NCBI RefSeq assembly: GCF_001457415.1
Contig: NZ_LN881723.1
Span: 839,246-903,245, forward strand
Length of the DNA: 64,000 bases
Direction of reading: 5' to 3'
Origin: Gorillibacterium timonense
GTDB lineage: Bacteria > Bacillota > Bacilli > Paenibacillales > NBRC-103111
Positions 8,414 to 17,055 of the stretch are shown piece after piece. Made by a program: the position numbers and the translations under genes. Below the pieces are notes generated by a model, which was given only the letters and a program-made list of their open reading frames with translations, did not search any database and had not been told where the DNA came from. Positions within the stretch are counted from its first letter, which is position 1. Every line of letters starts with the position of its first letter.

Positions 8414-9316
8414 ATGGACTCGTCGACGAGCACCGCACGCACCGCGGATGACCCCTTCGGCCACCTGGTACGCAGACATCCCTGCTTCAGCGCCGAAGGT
8501 CATTTCAAGCACGGTCGCCTTCACCTGCCGGTCAGCCCGGCTTGCAACATCTCCTGCAAGTTCTGCAAACGCGCTTTTCACAAAGAAGAGAAGCGTCCGG
8601 GAGTAGCCCGAAGCCTTCTCTCTCCCGAGAAGGCGGCCGATGTGGTGAGGAAGGCTTTGAAGCTTTGTCCGGAGCTCACCGTAGCCGGCATCGCCGGGCC
8701 AGGCGATACCCTCGCCACGCCTCATGCGCTTGAGGCCTTCGAACGGATCCGGCAGGAGCATCCCGGCCTAATCCACTGCCTGAGCACAAACGGACTGCTT
8801 CTCGCCCGTTCGGTTGAACGGATCGTTCAAGCCGGCGTCGCGACGGTAACCGTGACCGTCAATGCAGTAGATCCGGTCATCCTGGAGCAGATCTGTTCGC
8901 GCATCGTGCTGGACGGGAGGCTGCTTGAAGGAAGGGAAGCGGTGGAAGCCTTGATCGACGCTCAGCTCCAGGGTATCCGGCGCGCTTCGGACGCCGGATT
9001 GGTCATCAAGATCAACACCGTGCTGATCCCGGGTGTGAACGAGTGGCATGTCGAAGAGATCGCTCGCCGGACGGCCGCGGAAGGAGCTTCCCTGATCAAT
9101 ATCATCCCGCTCATTCCACAGCATGAGATGATCCACATTCCCGCTCCCGACTGCTTCCAATTGAGCGAAGCCCGGGAAGCGGCGGAACGTTACCTTCCCG
9201 TCTTCCGGCACTGCCAGCAATGCCGGGCCGACGCCTGCGGCATTCCGGGAGCGGGGCGAGATTTGGCCTCCGCTCTCTATGATCATCCTCTGGAGGAGAC
9301 CTTCTCCCACGGCTGA
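8414..9316 (+). CDS. NifB-like radical SAM protein (metallocluster precursor synthase)
   Basis: This 300-residue protein is related to NifB, which fuses two 4Fe-4S clusters, inserts carbide from SAM and makes the 8Fe cofactor core. The radical-SAM triad is CNISCKFC (Cys 44, 48, 51). The NifB-specific N-terminal HPCFSAEGHF and C-terminal HCQQCRADACGIPG supply likely cluster ligands. There is no fused NifX domain; a separate NifX-like gene follows. I chose the ATG at 8414 because AAAGGAG (8399-8405) precedes it; an in-frame TTG at 8390 lacks a site. It is the first gene of the cluster. A MarB-type role, supplying the cofactor for the D/K proteins downstream, is the best inference. Confidence 0.85.
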   Translation: MDSSTSTARTADDPFGHLVRRHPCFSAEGHFKHGRLHLPVSPACNISCKFCKRAFHKEEKRPGVARSLLSPEKAADVVRKALKLCPELTVAGIAGPGDTLATPHALEAFERIRQEHPGLIHCLSTNGLLLARSVERIVQAGVATVTVTVNAVDPVILEQICSRIVLDGRLLEGREAVEALIDAQLQGIRRASDAGLVIKINTVLIPGVNEWHVEEIARRTAAEGASLINIIPLIPQHEMIHIPAPDCFQLSEAREAAERYLPVFRHCQQCRADACGIPGAGRDLASALYDHPLEETFSHG

Positions 9317-9334
9317 TTGCGAAATAATCGGGTT

Positions 9335-9429
9335 AGTACGCTGTCAGCCCTAATCGTATGAATATGAATCGTTGTCATTCGATATGGGAAGTTGTGCGGA
9401 GACCACGGTTTTCAAGCTGACAGCGCACT
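9335..9429 (+). other. Long-range inverted repeat between the nifB-like and nifX-like genes
   Basis: The 14 bases at 9335-9348 pair with 9416-9429 at all but one position (AGTACGCTGTCAGC against GCTGACAGCGCACT). They enclose 67 bases that contain a weaker inner pairing. In RNA this closes a structured element just ahead of the AAGGAGG of the nifX-like gene. There is no T run, so it is not a simple terminator. It could be a processing site or a regulatory RNA. Confidence 0.5.
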
Positions 9430-9456
9430 AGAGAATAAAGGAGGGGGTAAGCTTCC

Positions 9457-9807
9457 ATGACTTATCAAGTCGCCGTTGCCAGTCTGGACGGGGTGCGCAT
9501 CAACCAGCATTTCGGCCGGGCGGAACGGTTTCTTATTTACCAGATTGACGGCTCTGGCCAGGCGGCATGCATCGAAGAACGAGAGGTCAAGCGAGCCTGC
9601 GGTTACGGCTCGCATGAAGAAGACTCCCTGCTTGCTTCTGCAGCCGCACTTGCGGATTGCAGCTTCGCTCTGGTGGCGCGGATCGGTCCGGGAGCAGAGA
9701 AAATCCTCGCCAAACAAGGAGTCAAGGCGTTTGAAATTGCCGACTCCATTCCGAATGCCCTGGAGAAGCTCGTTCGTTACCTCGATCGGGTTCGGGAACG
9801 GACGTAA
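9457..9807 (+). CDS. NifX/NafY-like cofactor-carrier protein
   Basis: This 116-residue protein is one dinitrogenase iron-molybdenum-cofactor biosynthesis domain. The motifs VAVASLDGVRINQHFGRAER and FLIYQIDG are those of the NifX/NifB C-terminal/NafY group. These proteins hold cofactor or its precursor while it moves to the apo-enzyme. It has a strong AAGGAGGGGG ribosome site and sits between the NifB-like and NifH-like genes, which fits a carrier for this cluster's own cofactor. Confidence 0.85.
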   Translation: MTYQVAVASLDGVRINQHFGRAERFLIYQIDGSGQAACIEEREVKRACGYGSHEEDSLLASAAALADCSFALVARIGPGAEKILAKQGVKAFEIADSIPNALEKLVRYLDRVRERT

Positions 9808-9893
9808 CTGCCGCGCTTCATGTCCGCTTCCCGCTCTCGTCAATCGAGTTTCTTGTACAAACAATCACGACCAAACGAACAGGAGTGACTAAC

Positions 9894-10772
9894 ATGCCCA
9901 AAAAAGTCAAACAAATCGCCATCTACGGAAAAGGAGGCATCGGCAAGTCCACCACCACCTCGAATATCAGCGCCGCCCTGTCCGTCGCCGGCTACAAGGT
10001 GATGCAGTTCGGCTGCGATCCCAAGAGCGATTCGACGAATACCCTGCGCGACGGCCAGTATATTCCCACCGTTCTCGACACCCTGCGGGAGAGGACGAAG
10101 ATCAATGCGCATGATGTCATCTTCCAAGGCTTCAACGGCATCTACTGCGTGGAAGCCGGCGGTCCCGCTCCCGGCGTCGGCTGCGCAGGCCGGGGCATCA
10201 TCACCGCCGTTCAGCTCTTCAAGCAGCAGCGGGTGTTCGAGGAGCTCGATCTCGACTACGTCATCTACGATGTATTGGGCGATGTGGTTTGCGGAGGCTT
10301 CGCCGTCCCGGTCCGGGAAGGGATCGCCGAGCATGTCTTCACGGTTTCCTCAGCCGATTTCATGGCCGTTTACGCCGCGAACAACCTGTTTAAGGGCATC
10401 CACAAATATTCCAACGCCGGAGGCGCCCTCCTTGGCGGCGTGATCGCCAACTCGATCAACGCTCCTTATTCCAAGGATATCATCGACGATTTTGTCCGCC
10501 GCACTCATACCCAGGTTGTGGAATACGTCCCGCGCTCCGTGACCGTAACCCAAAGCGAGCTGCAAGGAAAAACGACCATCGAGGCGGCTCCGGACTCTCA
10601 TCAAGCCCGTATCTACCGCGAACTCGCCCGAAAAATCGACGAGCACGAGGTTTCCCGCGTTCCGGCTCCGATGGAAGTGAGCGAGCTGAGAGAATGGGCA
10701 GCCAAATGGGGTGAGCAGCTTGTACAGCTGGAAAGCGGGATTCTCACCCCGCAGGCGGCGGGCAATCTGTAA
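9894..10772 (+). CDS. NifH-like Fe protein (ATP-dependent reductase)
   Basis: This 292-residue protein passes electrons to the D/K partner at the cost of ATP. The P-loop YGKGGIGKST is at residues 11-20. The 4Fe-4S cysteines are C97 (GVGCAGRG) and C133 (GDVVCGGFAVP), and R100 matches the ADP-ribosylation arginine of NifH. Overall it is close to true NifH, rather than to BchL or CfbC. The ATG at 9894 follows AGGAG (9881-9885) by 8 bases. It lies upstream of cysK and the K-like and D-like genes. Confidence 0.92.
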   Translation: MPKKVKQIAIYGKGGIGKSTTTSNISAALSVAGYKVMQFGCDPKSDSTNTLRDGQYIPTVLDTLRERTKINAHDVIFQGFNGIYCVEAGGPAPGVGCAGRGIITAVQLFKQQRVFEELDLDYVIYDVLGDVVCGGFAVPVREGIAEHVFTVSSADFMAVYAANNLFKGIHKYSNAGGALLGGVIANSINAPYSKDIIDDFVRRTHTQVVEYVPRSVTVTQSELQGKTTIEAAPDSHQARIYRELARKIDEHEVSRVPAPMEVSELREWAAKWGEQLVQLESGILTPQAAGNL

Positions 10773-10870
10773 GCTGTTTGGCGCTAGGCGAGTGTTGGAG
10801 TGTTGGTGGTAGAGGTATATGAGCGACTTGCCGCTGCCCCTCTTAAAACAGGAAAGGAAGTGTCTTGGAG

Positions 10871-11815
10871 ATGGCTAAGATCGCCGCTAGTTTAACGGAT
10901 CTGATCGGCAACACCCCTCTGCTTGAGCTGAAGGCCTTCAACAAAGCGCAGGGCGTAAAGGCACGAATCATCGCCAAGTTGGAATATTTCAATCCGGCGG
11001 GCAGCGTCAAGGACCGCATTGGCCTCGCCATGATCCAGGCGGCCGAGGAGCAAGGGCTCCTGCATCCCGATTCCGTCATCGTCGAGCCGACGAGCGGCAA
11101 CACGGGCATCGCGCTAGCCTTCGTTTCGGCCTCACGCGGATACCGGCTCATCCTGACCATGCCGGAGACGATGAGCACCGAACGACGGAATCTCCTCAAG
11201 GCGCTGGGAGCCGAACTGGTCCTGACGCCCGGTGCGGAAGGCATGAGAGGCGCGGTGCGCCGAGCCGAAGAGATCGCGGCGGAGATTCCGAATGCGTTCC
11301 TGCCGCAGCAATTTAACAATCCAGCCAATCCGGAAGTTCACCGCCGGACAACGGCGGAGGAAATTTGGCGGGATACGGACGGTACCGTGGACCTCTTCGT
11401 AGCAGGCGTCGGTACTGGCGGCACGGTCAGCGGCGTCGGCGAAGTGCTCAAGGGACGCAAATCCGATGTGCAGATCGTCGCCGTCGAGCCCTTCGACTCC
11501 CCCGTTCTATCAGGTGGCGCTTCAGGATCGCATCGAATTCAAGGCCTCGGAGCGGGATTCGTGCCGAAGACCTTCAATCCCGAAGTCATCGATGAAATTT
11601 ACAAGGTCAAGAACGAGGAAGCCTTGGAGACCTCGCGGGAACTGGCCCGACTGGAAGGGCTGCTCGTCGGCATCTCCTCGGGAGCGGCTGCCTTCGCTGC
11701 GGTGCAAGTAGCCAAACGGCCGGAGAACGCCGGGAAGACGATCATCGTCTTGCTGCCGGATACCGGAGAGCGCTATCTGTCGACTGTGCTTTTTCAGGAG
11801 CCGGCACGAGCTTAA
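10871..11815 (+). CDS. cysK: Cysteine synthase (O-acetylserine thiol-lyase)
   Basis: This 314-residue PLP enzyme makes cysteine from O-acetylserine and sulfide; such enzymes can also accept thiols such as methanethiol. Motifs are [10 protein letters not shown], the PLP-lysine site [11 protein letters not shown], the substrate loop [20 protein letters not shown] and [11 protein letters not shown]. The ATG at 10871 follows AAGGAAG (10854-10860). Its position inside the nitrogenase-like cluster, between the Fe protein and the catalytic subunits, is the strongest hint that the enzyme complex releases a reduced sulfur compound. Confidence 0.93.
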   Translation: MAKIAASLTDLIGNTPLLELKAFNKAQGVKARIIAKLEYFNPAGSVKDRIGLAMIQAAEEQGLLHPDSVIVEPTSGNTGIALAFVSASRGYRLILTMPETMSTERRNLLKALGAELVLTPGAEGMRGAVRRAEEIAAEIPNAFLPQQFNNPANPEVHRRTTAEEIWRDTDGTVDLFVAGVGTGGTVSGVGEVLKGRKSDVQIVAVEPFDSPVLSGGASGSHRIQGLGAGFVPKTFNPEVIDEIYKVKNEEALETSRELARLEGLLVGISSGAAAFAAVQVAKRPENAGKTIIVLLPDTGERYLSTVLFQEPARA

Positions 11816-11907
11816 TGCCTGTCGCAAGAGTCTCCACCTATTCAATCAACAGTCCATATTCAATCAGCAGTCCTTATTCAATCAGTAGTCTCCCCCCCAT
11901 CCCATAA
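11815..11907 (+). CDS. Possible 30-residue peptide with three internal repeats, coupled to cysK
   Basis: The ATG overlaps the TAA of cysK (TAATG). The frame stays open through three tandem 18-base repeats and stops at 11907. The peptide is MPVARVST followed by YSINSP, YSISSP and YSISSL and a PPIP end. The repeat length is a multiple of three and the frame is uninterrupted. There is no independent ribosome site, so expression would depend on reinitiation from cysK. I recognise no homologue; it may be a chance frame. Confidence 0.3.
   Translation: MPVARVSTYSINSPYSISSPYSISSLPPIP
11839..11892 (+). repeat. Three tandem 18-bp direct repeats
   Basis: Units at 11839-11856, 11857-11874 and 11875-11892 follow TATTCAATCARCAGTCCW with few changes, exactly head to tail. 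They lie between cysK and the K-like gene. They could be an iteron-type binding site, the coding repeats of the small peptide above, or slipped-strand expansion. Confidence 0.85.
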
Positions 11908-11911
11908 GCAT

Positions 11912-11952
11912 CCGATCAACAAACGTTCAGCATTCGAGCTTGAGTTGATCGG
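11912..11952 (+). other. Inverted repeat upstream of the K-like gene
   Basis: CCGATCAAC (11912-11920) and GTTGATCGG (11944-11952) are perfect complements with 23 bases between them. They lie 54 bases before the K-like start. The T-poor context argues against a terminator; an operator or mRNA-stabilising stem is possible. Confidence 0.5.
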
Positions 11953-12006
11953 TATTCATCGGTACCTCCTGATAAGACATCGCAAGGCGGAAAGGAGTAG
12001 GAGAAC

Positions 12007-13347
12007 ATGAGTCAAGTCGTAGAAAGACCGCGGTTTACCTGCGCCTTGGGCGGAGCCATCGGCACCGTACAGGCGCTGCCCCGGGCCATTCCCATCCTGC
12101 ACAGCTCGCCGGGCTGCGGAGGCAATCTGGCCGGGGCTCTCAGCGGAGCCTCCGGTTATCACGGGGGCAGCTACTGCGGAGGCAATACCCTGCCGAGCTC
12201 CAACGTCTCGGAGCGAGACATCGTCTTCGGAGGCGAGGAGCGGCTGGCTGAGCAGATTGAGAATACGATCAAGGTCATGGACGGGGATCTCTATTTTGTC
12301 GTCACCGGCTGCATGGTGGAGATGATCGGCGATGATGTGCATGCGGTTGTGAAAAGATTCGCAGGCAGCGAGCATCCCGTATTCGGAACGGAAACGACCA
12401 GCTTCAAGGGAAACTCTTATAAAGGCTATGACGATGTCCTCCAGGCGCTCATCCGCGACTTTGTCGAACCGGCAGAAGTCAAGGACGCGGCGACGGTAAA
12501 CCTCTTCGGCATCGTTCCTCTCCAGGACGTGTTCTGGAAAGGCAATATCGATGCCCTGAAGGGCCTGTTGGAGAAGCTCGGTCTTCGCGTCAATACCTTT
12601 TTCGGAACGGGGGAAACGATCGACAACCTGCGTTATTCTGCGTCGGCTTCCCTTAATATTGTCGTCTCTGAGGTATACGGGCAAGCGTCCGCAGAGACCT
12701 TCGAGGAAGTCCATGGCGTTCCCTTTCTGACGGTGCCGCTCCCGATCGGCGATCATGCAACGACGGCTTTCCTGCTTGCTGTAGGCCTTGCGCTCGGACT
12801 TGATCCGGTGCAGGTCGACAAGGTGATCTCCGAAGAGCGCAGGTTTTACTACGATTACCTGCAGAGATTGTCCGACTCGTATAACGACCTGGATTTTCAA
12901 CGCTACGCCACCGTGGTCGGTGATGTCAACTACGCCCAGGCCGTCACGCGCTTTCTTGCCGACGATCTCGGCTGGCTGCCGGAGCTCGCCATCGTGACCG
13001 ACACGCTCCAGGACGATCAGGTGGAACGTGTGCGCGGCAACTTTACCGCCTACCGATCCGGTCTGCAGCCCGAGGTCGTCTTCGATCCGAACGGCGCGAA
13101 CGTTCCCAAGCATATCAACCGTCACTGGCCTCAATCGAATGCCCAGAGATATTATGAGGGCTTTACCCCGGGTTTCATCGTCGGCAGCGTCATGGAGAGA
13201 GATGTCGCCGAGCAGTTCAAGGTGCCGCTTCTCGCCGTCAGTTATCCGATCACCAACCGTGTCGTGCTGAATCGCGCCTATACCGGCTTCAAGGGAGGGC
13301 TGACGCTGGCCGAGGACCTCATCAGCCTCGTTGTCGCTCACCGCTGA
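12007..13347 (+). CDS. Nitrogenase-like component 1, beta (K-like) subunit
   Basis: This 446-residue protein belongs to the NifD/NifK/BchN superfamily. Cys12 (RFTCALGGAIG), Cys37 (HSSPGCGG) and Cys102 (TGCMVEMIGDD) match the three P-cluster cysteines of NifK (C70, C95, C153). SERDIVFGGEERL is the usual motif between them. It is about 75 residues shorter than NifK, because the NifK N-terminal extension is missing. It would pair with the next gene product to form a D2K2-type complex fed by the NifH-like protein. The K gene comes before the D gene, the reverse of nifDK. Confidence 0.85.
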   Translation: MSQVVERPRFTCALGGAIGTVQALPRAIPILHSSPGCGGNLAGALSGASGYHGGSYCGGNTLPSSNVSERDIVFGGEERLAEQIENTIKVMDGDLYFVVTGCMVEMIGDDVHAVVKRFAGSEHPVFGTETTSFKGNSYKGYDDVLQALIRDFVEPAEVKDAATVNLFGIVPLQDVFWKGNIDALKGLLEKLGLRVNTFFGTGETIDNLRYSASASLNIVVSEVYGQASAETFEEVHGVPFLTVPLPIGDHATTAFLLAVGLALGLDPVQVDKVISEERRFYYDYLQRLSDSYNDLDFQRYATVVGDVNYAQAVTRFLADDLGWLPELAIVTDTLQDDQVERVRGNFTAYRSGLQPEVVFDPNGANVPKHINRHWPQSNAQRYYEGFTPGFIVGSVMERDVAEQFKVPLLAVSYPITNRVVLNRAYTGFKGGLTLAEDLISLVVAHR

Positions 13348-13404
13348 CGCTCGTCGCGACTTCCATCCGTATCTCAGACCATCCGATAAGGAGTGATTTC
13401 CACC

Positions 13405-14973
13405 ATGGATTATCTCGATCAAAAAGCTCCGCCGATCCGCGAAGACCGGCTCGCCGCTTGCGGAGCATATGGAGGCTCCTGCTGCGATCTGTCCGGCCAG
13501 TCGAAGAAAGGCGGCTGCCTGTTCAACACGAAGCGCACCTTCTCGCAGACCCAAGGCTGCCAGCTCAGCCTGAGCCTCGGCATGGTCGCCTCCATGCGCG
13601 ATTCCGTCGTCATCGTGCACAGTCCGGGCGGCTGCGGGGCGAACATGCTGCAGATGGCCGGCATCAACAAGGTGTTCCAACAACTGCGCAGCACCTCGGC
13701 GCGCGGACTGCGCTGGATCAACACCAATCTCGACGAGGTGGACGTTATCCAGGGCGGAGAGAAGAAGCTCCGCGAAGCCGTTCTTCTCGCCGAGAAGGAA
13801 TTCCGTCCGGAAGCGATCCTCGTGATGAATTCCTGCGTGCCAGCTCTCATCGGCGACGATATCGACAGCGTATTGGATGACTTGCAGCGGCAGGTGAACG
13901 CGAGAATCGTGCCGATTCACTGCGAGGGCTTCCGGACCAAGATCCAGGCGACGGCGTATGATGCCGTCTATCACGGAATTCTTCGCAATCTGGTCGGCGA
14001 AGACAAACGGAAAGCCGAACTTCCTGTTTCAGTACGAGGCGAAGATCCACTGGTGGAGGCCGAACGGCAAGCCAGGATCAGCCGCACCGTCAACCTGCTC
14101 AATGTCGGCTCCATGAGCCGGCTGGACGAGGTGGAACTGGTCCGCATCCTGAATGCCCTGGATTTGAACGTGCGGATTCTCCCCTGCTTCAGCCATCCAG
14201 ACGATTTCGCCGACTCGTACGAGGCAGCTCTCAACGTCAGCATTTGCGCGACCCATGACGACTATTTCGTAGAGCATTTCCTGGAGAAATACAACGTTCC
14301 TTTCGTCCTCCGCACCATTCCCATCGGAATCGCCAACACGAACAAATGGATTCGCGACATCGCCTCCTTCTTTGGCATCGAGGAGCGGGCCGAACGGTTC
14401 ATCGCGGCGGAGACTCGGGAGTTGAACGAAGCTCTTGAGCCTTATCGGCGTCAGCTCAGCGGCAAAAAGGTGTTTCTCACCGGCGGCGAAATCCGCATCA
14501 TGACCACAGCCGAGCTGCTTCACAACCTCGGAATGGAAGTGATCGGGCTTAGGGGATACCATTTTGACAAATTCGGGGAAATCCTGCTCGATGAGTTCCT
14601 GGAGGACGTACCGGAAGCGAAGGAAGCCGTCTTCAACATTGGGGCGGGCCAAGTATTTGAGCAGGCTAATCTCCTCAATCGGCTGCAGCCGGATCTGTTT
14701 GTAGGGCATAACGGCTGCAACAGCTCCGCCGCCAAGCAGGGCTTTCCGATCTTCCCGCTGTTTGGGCAAAGCAACGATTATCTCGGCTATCAAGGCGTCT
14801 TCGAAGTCGCGACCCGCGTTGCCCGAATGATGAGAAATCCGGCGTACAACGTCAATTTGGGCCATAATACCAAGTTACCTTATCGACAATCCTGGTATTC
14901 AGAAAATCCCTTCCATTATATCGATCAGGCCGCTCTTCTGGAGGAAGATTCCCCTTCCGCCCAGTTCGCCTGA
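13405..14973 (+). CDS. Nitrogenase-like component 1, alpha (D-like) subunit
   Basis: This 522-residue probable catalytic subunit has P-cluster-type cysteines at C52 (QTQGCQLSL), C77 (SPGGCGAN) and C144 (NSCVPALIGDD). IHCEGFRTKIQ at about 172-181 parallels the NifD RCEGFRG motif. C281 in LNVSICATHDDYF lines up with the NifD cofactor ligand Cys275. The region corresponding to NifD His442 (about 448-465, PLFGQSNDYLGYQG) has no histidine. Four extra N-terminal cysteines (C19, C26, C27, C38) are unusual. The ATG at 13405 follows AAGGAG (13388-13393); an in-frame GTG overlaps that site. A NifB-derived but non-FeMo cofactor is inferred. Confidence 0.87.
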   Translation: MDYLDQKAPPIREDRLAACGAYGGSCCDLSGQSKKGGCLFNTKRTFSQTQGCQLSLSLGMVASMRDSVVIVHSPGGCGANMLQMAGINKVFQQLRSTSARGLRWINTNLDEVDVIQGGEKKLREAVLLAEKEFRPEAILVMNSCVPALIGDDIDSVLDDLQRQVNARIVPIHCEGFRTKIQATAYDAVYHGILRNLVGEDKRKAELPVSVRGEDPLVEAERQARISRTVNLLNVGSMSRLDEVELVRILNALDLNVRILPCFSHPDDFADSYEAALNVSICATHDDYFVEHFLEKYNVPFVLRTIPIGIANTNKWIRDIASFFGIEERAERFIAAETRELNEALEPYRRQLSGKKVFLTGGEIRIMTTAELLHNLGMEVIGLRGYHFDKFGEILLDEFLEDVPEAKEAVFNIGAGQVFEQANLLNRLQPDLFVGHNGCNSSAAKQGFPIFPLFGQSNDYLGYQGVFEVATRVARMMRNPAYNVNLGHNTKLPYRQSWYSENPFHYIDQAALLEEDSPSAQFA

Positions 14974-14995
14974 TCGGAGAAAGGAGCAAGAAGAC

Positions 14996-16201
14996 ATGGG
15001 CAACTCGAAGTCTCCCCTGTTTGTTCCCGCCGAAGCGGCGGCCGGAGCGGCCCGTTCGAGTCATTCAACAGAGACGACGGCTGGTTCAGTCGAAGATCTT
15101 CACTTGGCTGACTTAACGGAAACGATTCCCTTGGAAGAGAGAACGAAAGCCGTCAAGGATAACCCCGGCAAACGACCATCCTCTCTTCAGTCCGTGAGCG
15201 TGAAGGAGCTCGATGAAGCGGAAGAAGCGTTCGCCCGGCCGGCTCAGTTGACCCGCCTGCAGACCTGGCGGTCCTGGTTGCCTCCTCTGGCTGCCGCCGC
15301 CGCGCTCTTGGTTCACCTGCTGCTGCCGTCGAAGAGCATCTTCGTGCCAGAGCATCCTTACTTTCTGTACTTTTTGATTCTGGTCGGAGCGATCACCCTG
15401 GGGCTTGCGGTTACGGACACGGTGCGCCGCAAACCAACGTCCTCTTATCGCCATCAATCGCTTTTTCTGGCGGTCGCCATCACCTTCCTAAATGTGCTCA
15501 ATGCTTTCACGCTCAAGACTACTCTGCTTCCGGCCCTGTATTTTCCGCCGCTCGATAAGATTCTCGCGGTGATCGTCGAGGATTCCGGCTTCCTTGCAAC
15601 CTGCATCGGCCATTCCGCCAAGCTCCTCTTCACCGGATTCTTCTTCGGAGCCTTAGCCGGACTGGCAACAGGGATCAGCGTCGGCTTCAGCCGAAAATGG
15701 GCGTATTGGATCAATCCGATCATCAAAGCGCTCGGTCCAATTCCTGCAACCGCCTGGATTCCGGTCGTACTGGTCGTCTTTCCGACCAGCTATTCCGCCA
15801 GTGTCTTCATGATCGCGTTCGCTGTATGGTTTCCGACGACCGTCATGACAAGCAGCGGCGTATCGAATGTGCAAAATTCCTATTTTGAGGTATCCAGCAC
15901 GCTTGGCGCCAGCTCCCGCTATCAAATTTTCCGCGTCGGGGTTCCCGCCGCCATGCCGAGCATGTTCATCGGCATCTTCAATGGAGCTTGCGCTTCCTTC
16001 ATCGCCCTCATGACGGCGGAGATGCTTGGTGTCAAATACGGGATCGGCTGGTACATCAACTGGCAGAAGGAGATGCTTGCTTACGCAAACGTCTATGCCG
16101 GACTGCTGCTCATCGCCATTAGCTTCTCCGTGCTCATCACCCTGCTGTTCAAGTTCCGCGACCGCGTGCTTCTCTGGCAAAAGGGAGTGATCAAATGGTA
16201 G
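14996..16201 (+). CDS. ABC transporter permease, SsuC/TauC type, with long N-terminal extension
   Basis: This 401-residue membrane protein has a C-terminal core (about 190-395) that is a binding-protein-dependent permease of the nitrate/sulfonate/taurine family. It includes the EAA-type loop SSTLGASSRYQIFRVGVPAA and the helices around LGPIPATAWIPVVLVVF. About 90 polar, probably disordered residues and two or three additional helices (about 95-175) precede it, so it is about 140 residues longer than SsuC. It follows the D-like gene by 22 bases with its own AAAGGAG and overlaps the ATPase gene, so the importer is co-transcribed with the reductase. Confidence 0.9.
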   Translation: MGNSKSPLFVPAEAAAGAARSSHSTETTAGSVEDLHLADLTETIPLEERTKAVKDNPGKRPSSLQSVSVKELDEAEEAFARPAQLTRLQTWRSWLPPLAAAAALLVHLLLPSKSIFVPEHPYFLYFLILVGAITLGLAVTDTVRRKPTSSYRHQSLFLAVAITFLNVLNAFTLKTTLLPALYFPPLDKILAVIVEDSGFLATCIGHSAKLLFTGFFFGALAGLATGISVGFSRKWAYWINPIIKALGPIPATAWIPVVLVVFPTSYSASVFMIAFAVWFPTTVMTSSGVSNVQNSYFEVSSTLGASSRYQIFRVGVPAAMPSMFIGIFNGACASFIALMTAEMLGVKYGIGWYINWQKEMLAYANVYAGLLLIAISFSVLITLLFKFRDRVLLWQKGVIKW

Positions 16202-17055
16202 TTCGGGATATTGCTAACAAATCCGCCGCAAAGATCGCTACCATGGGCGAGCTCTCCAGCCAAAGCGGGTCAGCCGTACAAGGTGAAATCCTCATCCGCG
16301 ATGTGAAAAAGACGTTCGTCCAGCCGTCTGGAGAGACGATCACCGCACTCAGCCGGGTGAACACGACGATCCGGCCGGGAGAGTTCGTCACTCTGATCGG
16401 TCCCTCCGGCTGCGGCAAATCCACGCTGCTGCGGTTGATCGCCGGCTTGCTTCAGCCGGATGAAGGAACGCTCACGTTGGACGAGAGTCCCATCCAGGCT
16501 CCCCACTTCGAACGCGGCCTCGTCTTTCAGGATCCGACTCTCTTCCCTTGGCTCACGGTCGAAGACAATGTGGCCTTCGGGCTGAAAGCACGAGGGATCT
16601 ACAAGAAGAAGAAAGGAGAGGTGCAAACGTTCCTCGGCCTGGTTGGGCTGGGAGGCTTCGGCAAGTCGTATCCTCACCAGCTGTCGGGAGGGATGGCTCA
16701 GCGAGCGTCTCTCGCCCGAGCGCTGATCAATCATCCGAAGGTGCTTCTGCTGGATGAACCGTTCGGTGCGCTCGACGCCTTCACCCGCATGAACATGCAG
16801 GAAGAGCTGCTCCGCATCTGGAAGGAGCGCGGTACCACCATGGTCATGGTCACCCATGATGTGGACGAAGCCATCTATTTGTCAGACCGCATCCTCGTCA
16901 TGACCACCCGGCCCGCAAAGATCGAGACCTCCATCACCGTGGAGCTCGCCCGCCCACGAGCAAGAGGAAACCCAGAATTCCTGCAGCTTCGTTCACGCAT
17001 TCTGGAAATTCTCGATTTTGCCGGCAAAGTGGAAGAACCGGCTTACTACTTATGA
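16195..17055 (+). CDS. ABC transporter ATPase, SsuB/TauB type
   Basis: This 286-residue ATPase has Walker A GPSGCGKST (about residues 74-82), Q-loop LVFQDPTLFPW, signature QLSGGMAQRASLARAL, Walker B VLLLDEPFGALD and switch histidine VTHDVDEAIYL. The PTLFPWLTVEDNV and PFGALDAFTR forms are those of nitrate/sulfonate/taurine importers. A non-homologous 25 to 30-residue N-terminus precedes the domain. It overlaps the permease gene by 7 bases and the lipoprotein gene by 4 bases. Confidence 0.93.
   Translation: MVVRDIANKSAAKIATMGELSSQSGSAVQGEILIRDVKKTFVQPSGETITALSRVNTTIRPGEFVTLIGPSGCGKSTLLRLIAGLLQPDEGTLTLDESPIQAPHFERGLVFQDPTLFPWLTVEDNVAFGLKARGIYKKKKGEVQTFLGLVGLGGFGKSYPHQLSGGMAQRASLARALINHPKVLLLDEPFGALDAFTRMNMQEELLRIWKERGTTMVMVTHDVDEAIYLSDRILVMTTRPAKIETSITVELARPRARGNPEFLQLRSRILEILDFAGKVEEPAYYL

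Noticed and set aside
11956..13974. A 672-codon open frame on the minus strand opposite the K-like and D-like genes
   Set aside because: It is a mirror of GC-rich coding sequence. The plus-strand products have clear family motifs and ribosome sites; the antisense frame has neither.
8238..14973. A classical N2-fixing nif operon
   Set aside because: No nifE, nifN, nifV or hesA is present, the K gene precedes D, the cofactor histidine is missing from the D-like protein, and the surroundings are sulfur-related. True nitrogenase activity is not excluded but is the weaker reading.
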